Below, piece by piece: positions 39,170-45,586 of a stretch of DNA of 47,041 bases (position 1 is the stretch's first letter; each line of letters begins with the position of its first letter). Under the pieces are notes generated by a model. The model saw nothing but the letters and a program-made list of their open reading frames with translations, did no database searches and had not been told where the DNA came from. Source of the stretch: Caulobacterales bacterium. GTDB taxonomy: Bacteria; Pseudomonadota; Alphaproteobacteria; Caulobacterales; Caulobacteraceae. The stretch spans positions 1 through 47,041 of the forward strand of contig JAFLCT010000007.1 in the NCBI GenBank assembly GCA_017302335.1. The letters run 5' to 3'. A program made the translations under genes and the position numbers.

Positions 39170-39511
39170 TCAGGCGACGGGGCGCAGCGATCCGATGCGG
39201 CGCAGGCCGAGGTCGGACAGGGTCAGATAGCGGCCCTCGGCGATCCGGCATTCGCCCTGGAATTCGTGACGGTCGCAGATCCGCCACTTGCCGCCCGAGA
39301 CGCGCAGGCTCTCGACGCGCTGCATGGAGTTCAGATTTCCGGTGCGCATGGTGATCATGTAGCGCGCACCCGCCAGACCGGGCTGGCCGTACAGGGTGAC
39401 ATGGCTGCGGTCCTGACCGCTCAGCGACTGCGGCGAACGATCGGACGGGATCTGGGCGGCGGCGGCTCCGGCGGTCAGGGCCAGGGCGGAAACCAACATC
39501 AGCGTACGCAT
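39170..39511 (-). CDS. Secreted beta/gamma-crystallin-like protein
   Basis: A 113-residue exported protein with signal peptide MRTLMLVSALALTAGAAAAQ. The mature part is one beta/gamma-crystallin unit: HVTLYGQPGLAGARYMITMRTGNLN, then VESLRVSGGKWRICDRHEFQGECRIAEGRYLTLSDLGLRRIGSLRPV, with two Cys likely disulfide-bonded. Such domains often bind calcium or protect cells under envelope stress. The ATG at 39511 is favoured by GGAGA five bases upstream; an in-frame ATG four codons earlier is possible. A hairpin in the leader covers the start of the ribosome site. Confidence 0.82.
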   Translation of the reverse strand: MRTLMLVSALALTAGAAAAQIPSDRSPQSLSGQDRSHVTLYGQPGLAGARYMITMRTGNLNSMQRVESLRVSGGKWRICDRHEFQGECRIAEGRYLTLSDLGLRRIGSLRPVA

Positions 39512-39519
39512 GGTCGTCT

Positions 39520-39546
39520 CCATCGTTGCGAGTGTGCAAACGATGG
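39520..39546 (-). promoter_or_regulatory. Leader hairpin overlapping the crystallin gene's ribosome site
   Basis: Perfect 8-bp arms CCATCGTT and AACGATGG with an 11-base loop. On the minus-strand transcript the second arm ends in GATGG and continues AGA, so its last two Gs are the first two of the Shine-Dalgarno GGAGA, which lies 5 bases before the ATG. It could control translation or be a DNA operator. Confidence 0.5.
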
Positions 39547-39567
39547 AACGCCCGTTTCCGCGAACCG

Positions 39568-39918
39568 TCAACGCAGCGACCGCAGCATCAACTCGTGGCG
39601 AAACGCCGCCACGTCGGCCAGCGCCGCGTCCAGCGCCGTTCGTGTGCGGTCCAGCAACGGCGGCGCCTCGGCCTTCTCGGATGTCTCGGCCAGGGCGCAG
39701 GTCGCGGCCAGATCTTCGGCCCCGATGCCCGCCGCCGCGCCGCGCAGCGTGTGCACCGCGTCGCGCCAGCCCTCTTCGCGCACGTCCAGCAGGGGCGACC
39801 AGAGGGCGGCCTGCTGAGCGAACAGGCCCAGGATCTCCTCGGTCACGCCGTCGTCGCCGCCGGTCATCCGCTCCAGCACGGCGAAGTCGACGGCGCCGGA
39901 CAGATCGCGCCGGGCCAT
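39568..39918 (-). CDS. Hpt histidine phosphotransfer protein
   Basis: A 116-residue stand-alone Hpt domain. The phospho-His is H56 in AVHTLRGAAAGIGAEDLAATC, matching the HxxKGxA/S-type motif with Arg in place of Lys. The rest is helical, as in ShpA/ChpT-class single Hpt proteins. Its ATG overlaps the stop of the permease gene by one base (TGATG), so it is translated with it. It lies 0.4 kb from the TacA-like regulator, and a hybrid kinase is encoded at 15.5 kb; these could form a relay like ShkA-ShpA-TacA (inference). Confidence 0.87.
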   Translation of the reverse strand: MARRDLSGAVDFAVLERMTGGDDGVTEEILGLFAQQAALWSPLLDVREEGWRDAVHTLRGAAAGIGAEDLAATCALAETSEKAEAPPLLDRTRTALDAALADVAAFRHELMLRSLR

Positions 39919-41354
39919 CAGGCGGGCGTCTCCTCACCCTTGGCCAGCCGCGTATTGCCCCGCGCGAACAGCAGATAGAGCACCAGGCCGATCCCGTTCC
40001 AGATGAAGAAATTGGTCTGGGTCGCCGCCGGCAGGCTGATGAAAAGATAGAGGCAGCCCAGGATCGCCCCCGCGCCGACCACCGGCCACAACGGCGCCTT
40101 GAAGCGACGTTCGCGGTTCGGCTGTTGAACCCGCAGCACGATCAGGGCCGCGCCCACGGCGATGAAGGCCGCCAGCGTCCCGGCGTTGGCCAGGGCCGCC
40201 AGTTCGCCCAGGCTGAACAGGCCCGCGATCGCGGCCATCAGCACCGCCGTCACGCCGGTCATCAGCACCGGCGACCCTCGCTTGGCGCTGACCTTGGCCA
40301 GGCCGCGCGGCAGCATCCCGTCCCGCGCCATGACGAAGAAGATGCGGCTCTGGCCGTACATGAAGGCCAACAGCACCGTCGGCAGGGCCACGATGGCCGC
40401 CCCCGCGATCAGGGTGGCGGCGGTGTCGCTGCCCAGGGTGCGGGCGATGTGGGCCAACGGCTCGTCCGAACCGGCGAACTCGCCGAACGGCATGGACCCG
40501 ACGGCGGCGGCGGCCACGACCATGTAGATGATGATGCAGACCACCATCGAACCGACGATGCCGATGGTCAGATCGCGGCCGGGGTTCTTGGTCTCCTCGG
40601 CGGCGGTCGAAACGGCGTCGAAGCCGTAGAAGGCGAAGAAGATGATGGCGGCGGCGGCCATGACCCCGACCTCCACCCCGTTCGCGTCCAACGACTTGGC
40701 GAAGCCGAACGGCATGAAGGGTTCAAGGTTGGCGGGATCGAAATGCGGGGCCGCGATGGCCACGAAGGCGCCCAGGGCGATCACCTTGATCACCACCAGC
40801 ACGGCGTTGACCGTGGCGCTCTCGCGCGTGCCCAGCATCAGCATTCCCGCCACCGCGGCCACAATGCCCACGGCCGGCAGATTGATCAGGCCCGGCGTGG
40901 CCGTGCCGAACGGCCCACTGGTCAGATAGGCGGGCAAGCCCCACCCCATGCTTTCCAGAAAACCGTTGAAATAGCCGGACCAGCCCACGGCCACGGCCGA
41001 GACGACCAGCGAATATTCCAGGATCAGGCTCCAGCCGATCACCCAGGCCAAAAGCTCGCCCAGAGCGGCGTAGGAATAGGTATAGGCAGACCCCGCCGCG
41101 GGGATCATCGTCGCCAGCTCGGCATAGGCCAGGGCCGCGAAGACGCAGACCAGGCCCGCGATCAGAAAGGCCAGCATCACCGCCGGACCCGCCTTGGCCG
41201 CCCCGACCCCGATCAGGGTGTAGATGCCGGTGCCGACGATGGCCCCGACGCCCAGAGCGATCAGATGCGGCCAGCTCATGGTCGGCTTCAGCCGGGCATG
41301 GCCCTCGATGTCGGTGATGGCCTCGATCGAGCGCCGCCGGTTCCAGAACGCCAT
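39918..41354 (-). CDS. APC-family cationic amino acid permease
   Basis: A 478-residue inner-membrane transporter with about 12 hydrophobic helices. The family signature is at the N-terminus (MSWPHLIALGVGAIVGTGIYTLIGVGAAKAGPAVMLAFLIAG), followed by AALAYAELATMIPAAGSAYTYSYAALGELLAWVIGWSLILEY and FFAFYGFDAVSTAAEETKNPGRDLTIGI. These fit the CAT/YfnA-type clade, but the exact amino acid is not decided by sequence. I chose the ATG at 41354 because MAFWNRRRSIEAI is the usual short cytoplasmic N-terminus. It is co-transcribed with the Hpt gene. Confidence 0.92.
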   Translation of the reverse strand: MAFWNRRRSIEAITDIEGHARLKPTMSWPHLIALGVGAIVGTGIYTLIGVGAAKAGPAVMLAFLIAGLVCVFAALAYAELATMIPAAGSAYTYSYAALGELLAWVIGWSLILEYSLVVSAVAVGWSGYFNGFLESMGWGLPAYLTSGPFGTATPGLINLPAVGIVAAVAGMLMLGTRESATVNAVLVVIKVIALGAFVAIAAPHFDPANLEPFMPFGFAKSLDANGVEVGVMAAAAIIFFAFYGFDAVSTAAEETKNPGRDLTIGIVGSMVVCIIIYMVVAAAAVGSMPFGEFAGSDEPLAHIARTLGSDTAATLIAGAAIVALPTVLLAFMYGQSRIFFVMARDGMLPRGLAKVSAKRGSPVLMTGVTAVLMAAIAGLFSLGELAALANAGTLAAFIAVGAALIVLRVQQPNRERRFKAPLWPVVGAGAILGCLYLFISLPAATQTNFFIWNGIGLVLYLLFARGNTRLAKGEETPA

Positions 41355-41475
41355 GCTTCCCCCTCGCCGCCGTTCATCGGCGGGCCGATTCCCGAAGTGA
41401 ACCATATCCCCTGCGCCTGGACGGCGAAATCCCGCTTGCACCGCCCCCCGATCCCTCCTATGTGCAGCGCCCTTC

Positions 41476-41490
41476 GGCACGGTGCTTGCA
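41476..41490 (+). promoter_or_regulatory. Sigma-54 (-24/-12)-like promoter upstream of tRNA-Lys
   Basis: GGCACGGTGCTTGCA has the exact GG-N10-GC spacing and both blocks of the sigma-54 consensus (GGCAC and TTGC). The predicted start is about 41500, 15 bases before the tRNA. No obvious sigma-70 -10 box stands out in this gap, but TTGCAC could serve as a -35 element, so a housekeeping promoter is not excluded. Confidence 0.4.
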
Positions 41491-41515
41491 CGTATCGAAG
41501 CGAGACGATCGGTTC

Positions 41516-41591
<76 letters not shown>

Positions 41592-41949
41592 TCGTCCTCC
41601 TTTAAGATTGAAGACCCGGCGTCTGGCGCCCGGTTTTCCGCCCTGCGGTCACAATAGGCCGATGATCCTGGTCGGCTGTCGTTCTCTTTGTGTCGGAACC
41701 GACCGCGCCGACTGACGGCGATGGCGGCGGCCGGGTCGCGACTGGCGGCGCAAGCCTCGGTCCCAGGGCTGACGCGCACGGGCGCGACCGCTCCCACAGC
41801 CTTCCAATGTCGTCCGTCATCGCAACCGGTCTCTGGCCCCCTGCCTCATACGCATCGACTTGGCCCGCCCCCTCATGAGGGGGCGGGCCGCCCCCTGCGT
41901 AGACCACAGAGGGCGACCAGGTGAGCGGGGTCGTTGACGGGGGATCGAT
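41592..41949. other. 358-base gene-free stretch after tRNA-Lys
   Basis: I see no convincing gene here; the short reading frames lack ribosome sites and conserved features. Just after the tRNA a CCGGCG...CGCCCGG hairpin followed by four Ts (about 41616-41637) may terminate it. A long perfect palindrome lies at 41862-41889. GGGGG before the GTG at 41950 is the ribosome site of the acyltransferase gene. The position after a tRNA 3' end and the accessory genes that follow make this a possible junction, but there is no integrase and no repeated tRNA end. Confidence 0.5.
41862..41889. repeat. 28-bp perfect palindrome
   Basis: Two 14-base halves are exact reverse complements, centred between 41875 and 41876; the left half is GGCCCGCCCCCTCA. 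As RNA it makes a very stable hairpin, but the next bases (GCCCCCTGCG) are not T-rich. It lies about 60 bases upstream of the acyltransferase start and could be a terminator, an operator or a processed structure. Confidence 0.6.
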
Positions 41950-43104
41950 GTGAACGACAGGTCAGGCCCTATCCGACATCCCTTCCCGGACGTGCTCGAT
42001 CCGCTCACCAGCGTAAGGTTCTTCTTGGCGCTTGGCGTCGTGCTTTTCCATTTCCAGCTTTACTGGACCTTGCCGGCGGGAAGCGCGGGCCTGCTGAACC
42101 GCGCCCGGCTTGGCGTGGATGTGTTTTTCATCCTGTCGGGCTTCATCCTCACTCATGTCTATCTGCAAGGGAACCAGGCGCCCGACTACAGGCGTTTCCT
42201 GGCGGCGCGGTTCGCACGGATATATCCCGCCCACCTGTTCATTCTGCTGTCCATGCTGGCGCTGGTCCTGATCGCGCCGGTCTTCGGCGTCGGACTGGAG
42301 CCTGGCCGTTTCAATCCCACCGACTTCGTGGCCACCCTGCTGTTGGTTCAGGCCTGGTTCCCGCGCGAAAGCTTGGCCTTGTGGAATGGACCGGCATGGT
42401 CGTTGTCAGCGGAGTGGTTCGCCTATCTGGCGTTTCCCGCCTACGCCGTCCTCGCGCTTCGCCTGCGGTCCCGACCGTGGGTTCTGATCGCTCTCGCCGT
42501 ATTGCTGTTCGCCGCGTTCGACGCTTTTTACCGTATGCAGTACGGGCGAGTTCTGCCCAGGGCCGAGGACAGTCTGGGCATTCTGCGCATCGTTCCCGAA
42601 TTCCTCTACGGCATAGGTCTCTACTACCTCGGTCAACGCTGGACGCTCTCGCCGCGCATGGCCGTCCTATGCGCCGTGGCGGCCACGGTCGTGCTGCTGG
42701 CCTTGATGCAGATCGGCGCCGACGACCGCATCATCGTGGCGGCGTCCGGTCCCTTCATCCTTTCGCTCGCCTTGTTGGCCAAGGCGCGCGTGCACAGCGT
42801 CCTGTCGCACCCGGTCGCCCTGTTCGCGGGCGAAGCATCGTACGCGCTATATCTCGTCCACATCCCTATTCTGATGGTGTGGCGCAACGCGATTCAGGCG
42901 GTTTTCGGCCAGAGCGCGGACTACCGGATGAGCATGATCGAGCTGGCGGCCATGCTGGCGTTGACCCTCGCCGCCGCCGCCTTCATCCATGTCTTCGTCG
43001 AGCGACAGGGCCGAAAATGGCTTCGAGAACGGCTGGCGCCGCCCTCCGTCGATCCCGTCGAAGCCAGACGAACCGTTCACAGCGACCAGGGAGAACCCTT
43101 TTGA
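41950..43104 (+). CDS. Acyltransferase 3 family membrane protein
   Basis: A 384-residue membrane acyltransferase (OafA/NodX type). The family start LTSVRFFLALGVVLFHFQLYW holds the conserved His; LGVDVFFILSGFILTHVYL and FLAARFARIYPAHLF follow, then WSLSAEWFAYLAFP. About 10 transmembrane helices. It should O-acetylate or acylate a surface sugar or lipid using cytoplasmic acyl-CoA; the acceptor cannot be inferred. The GTG start follows GGGGG at suitable spacing. The next gene begins at TTG overlapping this stop (TTGA), so the two are coupled. Confidence 0.88.
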   Translation: MNDRSGPIRHPFPDVLDPLTSVRFFLALGVVLFHFQLYWTLPAGSAGLLNRARLGVDVFFILSGFILTHVYLQGNQAPDYRRFLAARFARIYPAHLFILLSMLALVLIAPVFGVGLEPGRFNPTDFVATLLLVQAWFPRESLALWNGPAWSLSAEWFAYLAFPAYAVLALRLRSRPWVLIALAVLLFAAFDAFYRMQYGRVLPRAEDSLGILRIVPEFLYGIGLYYLGQRWTLSPRMAVLCAVAATVVLLALMQIGADDRIIVAASGPFILSLALLAKARVHSVLSHPVALFAGEASYALYLVHIPILMVWRNAIQAVFGQSADYRMSMIELAAMLALTLAAAAFIHVFVERQGRKWLRERLAPPSVDPVEARRTVHSDQGEPF

Positions 43105-43577
43105 ACCCCGCCAAACTTGATCGCCGCCTGTTCCTGGGCGTTGTAATGTCCGTCGGCGTGGCCGGAACCGCCTGCGCCCAGACGCCGCGGCCCAGAAGTC
43201 TGGCGGTCTTCAAGACGCCGACCTGCGCCTGCTGCGACGCCTGGATGACGCATATGCGCGCGGCGGGTTTCAGCACCGCCGTGACGATCCTTCCAGACCT
43301 TCAGTCCGTCCGGCGCAGACATGGGCTGCCCGACGGGTTGGCGGCCTGTCACACAGCGGTGATCGACGGCTATGTGGTCGAGGGCCATGTCCCCGCCGCC
43401 GACGTCGTTCGTATGCTGGCCGAACGGCCCGACGCGGTCGGTCTCGCCGTTCCCGCCATGCCGCTGGGTTCGCCCGGCATGGAGACGCCGCAAGGCCACA
43501 AGGACCCCTATGACACGCTGCTGGTGCTCCGCACTGGCGCAACCCGTGTGTTCGCGCGCCACAACCAACCGACCTGA
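43101..43577 (+). CDS. Exported DUF411 metal-binding protein
   Basis: A 158-residue protein with a Tat- or Sec-like leader (LDRRLFLGVVMSVGVAGTACAQ). The DUF411 domain begins LAVFKTPTCACCDAWMTHMRAAGF, with CxxC and a nearby Cys; further marks are LPDGLAACHTAVIDGYVVEGHVPAADV and GLAVPAMPLGSPGME. DUF411 proteins are found in copper and other metal resistance operons and probably bind Cu in the periplasm. The TTG start at 43101 is supported by AGGGAGAA six bases upstream and by the TTGA overlap with the acyltransferase stop. Confidence 0.87.
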   Translation: MNPAKLDRRLFLGVVMSVGVAGTACAQTPRPRSLAVFKTPTCACCDAWMTHMRAAGFSTAVTILPDLQSVRRRHGLPDGLAACHTAVIDGYVVEGHVPAADVVRMLAERPDAVGLAVPAMPLGSPGMETPQGHKDPYDTLLVLRTGATRVFARHNQPT

Positions 43578-43625
43578 CCTGGCTAGCGCCAATCCTCTCG
43601 ACCCCCTCACAGACCGGAGACCGTC

Positions 43626-44129
43626 ATGTTCCGCACATCCCCCGCCCTCGCCCCTTCGCTCGCCCTGTCACTGATCGTGCTTTCGGCGACGCCGGCCTTC
43701 GCCCAGGATCACGCCCACGAGCACGCACAGACCGCCGGATCGGTCGCCGCCGAAGCCGCAGCGGCGGCGATGTCCGTAGACGCCTTCCACGCCGCGCTGA
43801 AGGGCGGCGATACGGCCGCCGCCCTGGCCTTGTTGGCGCCTGACGTGATGATCTTCGAAGAGGGCGGCGCCGAACGCTCACGCGACGAATACGCATCCCA
43901 TCACCTCGTCTCGGACGCCGCCTTCTCCGCCGCATCGGAGACGACCGTGACGAGGCGGTCGGGTTGGGCCGACGGCGACATCGCCTGGATCACCAGCGAA
44001 GGCCGCACAACGGGCCAGTTCAACGGCCGCGCCGTGGACCGACTGACAACCGAAACCATGGTGCTGAAGCGTGACGCCGACGGCTGGCGCATCCGCCACA
44101 TCCACTGGTCGTCGCGCACGCCCAGATAG
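43626..44129 (+). CDS. Exported NTF2-like (SnoaL/DUF4440-type) protein with His-rich N-terminus
   Basis: A 167-residue protein. The signal peptide ends at TPAFAQ, followed by a His-rich stretch DHAHEHAQ suggesting metal binding. The rest is an NTF2-like cone: VDAFHAALKGGDTAAALALLAPDVMIFEEGGAERSRDEYASHHL and MVLKRDADGWRIRHIHWSS. Such domains can be enzymes or binding proteins; no catalytic set is clear. GACCGGAG precedes the ATG. It follows the DUF411 gene by 48 bases and converges on copD, so a periplasmic copper-related role is inferred. Confidence 0.8.
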   Translation: MFRTSPALAPSLALSLIVLSATPAFAQDHAHEHAQTAGSVAAEAAAAAMSVDAFHAALKGGDTAAALALLAPDVMIFEEGGAERSRDEYASHHLVSDAAFSAASETTVTRRSGWADGDIAWITSEGRTTGQFNGRAVDRLTTETMVLKRDADGWRIRHIHWSSRTPR

Positions 44130-44143
44130 GCGTTCCGCTCAGA

Positions 44144-45058
44144 TCACATGGCCGACGGCGGCGCGAGCGTGCCCATCACCGCCACGACGGCCAGCAGCAC
44201 GGCTCCGACCAGCGTCTCCACGATCACGCTGCGTCGGAGTATGCTGACGGCGCGTCGAGGATCTTCTCCGCTCGCCAGAACCGAACCCAACATCGGCGTC
44301 AAGCGAAAGCGGTTTGCCGCCGCCATCGCGAGCATCAGCACGAACAGGACGAGTTTCACGATCAGCAGCCGACCGTAGAGGCTGGCTCCGAGGTCGGCCA
44401 CGTGCGCGGGACCGACCAGGAACCAACTGTTCACCAGACCCGTCAGCACCAACAGAGCGACGGCCAGGGTGCCCAGGCCGGAAAACCCGTGCAGCGCGCC
44501 GTGTATCGCCAGATCGTCCGAACGGGTCCGGCGGACCAGCAGGACCGTCAGGACCGCCAAGGCCCCCAGCCACAAGGCGGCGGCGACCGTGTGAATGATA
44601 TCCGCCGTGAGATGATAAGGCGCACCCGGGCCTTCGGTGGCCGCGCCGTGACCCGTCCAGGCGAAACTGGCGGCTATGACCAGGCCCGCCGCGACCGACA
44701 CTCCCCAAGACAGGCGCCCCGCTTTCAGGGCGGCGACCGCGACAAATGCGATGAGGGCGATGATCGCCCGAACGGCCATGGCCATGCCCAAGGTCGTGCC
44801 GTTGACCATGAAGCGCAGCGTCGAAGGTTTGAGCGCTTCGCTCAGTGAACCGGCCATGACGGCGGTCTGGACCACAAGAGCCGCCAGCGCGCCCAGCGCC
44901 ACGACCGCCGTCACGACGATCAACAAAGAACGCGACCAGCCGAGGGTCAGGCCTTGCGCGCCCTTGACGCTGTAGAGCAGGAACAGGGGCGCGCCCAGAA
45001 GCACCGCGGCTCCGACATACTGGAGCCAGCGAAGCGCGATGATCGCGACTTCAAGCAC
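44144..45058 (-). CDS. copD: Copper resistance protein D (membrane copper transporter)
   Basis: A 304-residue inner-membrane protein of the CopD family with about eight hydrophobic helices. Marks are LEVAIIALRWLQYVGAAVLLGAPLFLLY at the start, FAWTGHGAATEGPGAPYHLTADIIHTVAAALWLGALAVL (with the conserved His residues) and VLTGLVNSWFLVG. CopD takes copper delivered by periplasmic CopC across the membrane or works with it in resistance. It begins 3 bases after the copC stop. Confidence 0.92.
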   Translation of the reverse strand: MLEVAIIALRWLQYVGAAVLLGAPLFLLYSVKGAQGLTLGWSRSLLIVVTAVVALGALAALVVQTAVMAGSLSEALKPSTLRFMVNGTTLGMAMAVRAIIALIAFVAVAALKAGRLSWGVSVAAGLVIAASFAWTGHGAATEGPGAPYHLTADIIHTVAAALWLGALAVLTVLLVRRTRSDDLAIHGALHGFSGLGTLAVALLVLTGLVNSWFLVGPAHVADLGASLYGRLLIVKLVLFVLMLAMAAANRFRLTPMLGSVLASGEDPRRAVSILRRSVIVETLVGAVLLAVVAVMGTLAPPSAM

Positions 45059-45061
45059 GGA

Positions 45062-45421
45062 TCAACGCACCGTGAAGGTGTAGGAACCCGTCATGCGGTG
45101 ACCATCGTTCGACGCGATGCGCCAATCGATACGGTAAGCACCGGCGGCGAGCGGCTGAGCAAGGGTTCCGGTCATGGTCTTGCCGTCCTCGGCCACCGCG
45201 ACACGGATCTCCACCTTGTCGCCGCCCGCGTTGACGACATCGAAGCTGGAGAAGGCCGGCACGCTGCGTTCGCTGAAGGTCAAACTGATCGACCGCATCG
45301 GCGCCACGGTGGAGTTGGCGGCGGGCGTCGCACTGACCAGGCGGGCGTGTGCGGCGACGGGACCGGCCGCCAGCACTACCGTCGCGGCAGCCAGGAAGGG
45401 CGCGAAATTGAAGCTACGCAT
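45062..45421 (-). CDS. copC: Periplasmic copper-binding protein CopC
   Basis: A 119-residue exported protein. The signal peptide ends ...GPVAA, leaving the Cu(II)-binding N-terminal His (HARLVSATPAANS). The CopC beta-barrel shows SISLTFSERSVPAFSSFDVV and ends YRIDWRIASNDGHRMTGSYTFTV, with the second His site (DGHRM). There is no Met-rich Cu(I) loop, so this is probably the Cu(II)-only type. It is co-transcribed with copD and preceded by a 165-base gap containing hairpins. Confidence 0.94.
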   Translation of the reverse strand: MRSFNFAPFLAAATVVLAAGPVAAHARLVSATPAANSTVAPMRSISLTFSERSVPAFSSFDVVNAGGDKVEIRVAVAEDGKTMTGTLAQPLAAGAYRIDWRIASNDGHRMTGSYTFTVR

Positions 45422-45535
45422 TCTCAGTCTCCAGTACGTTGAACCGTTGTCGGCCTACTGATTCTATACGCGTCGGCTCGACGCCTCCCTCGCGCCGATT
45501 GATCGCGGTCGGGGTCACGCTGCATCGGCGCGCAC

Positions 45536-45572
45536 GGTCGGCCTATCGGCAGGCCGAAGACCCAGGCCGACC
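45536..45572 (-). promoter_or_regulatory. Alternative-pairing hairpin element between copB and copC
   Basis: On the minus strand GGTCGGCCT (45572-45564) and TCGGCCT (45557-45551) can each pair with AGGCCGACC (45544-45536), giving either a 9-bp stem with a long loop or a 7-bp stem with a 6-base loop. It starts 15 bases after the copB stop. The mutually exclusive stems resemble an attenuator, but no T run follows; a simple copB terminator or processing site is the alternative. Confidence 0.4.
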
Positions 45573-45586
45573 TTCGTCCTCTTGCT

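Noticed and set aside
39547-39937. Long upstream extension of the crystallin frame through the Hpt gene
   Set aside because: The extension is Arg-rich mirror sequence of the Hpt gene; a clear signal peptide begins at 39511.
41934-43100. Plus-strand frame in register with DUF411 that spans the acyltransferase gene
   Set aside because: Only its last part (from 43101) is a real protein; the earlier part is the wrong frame of the acyltransferase and is Arg/Pro-rich.
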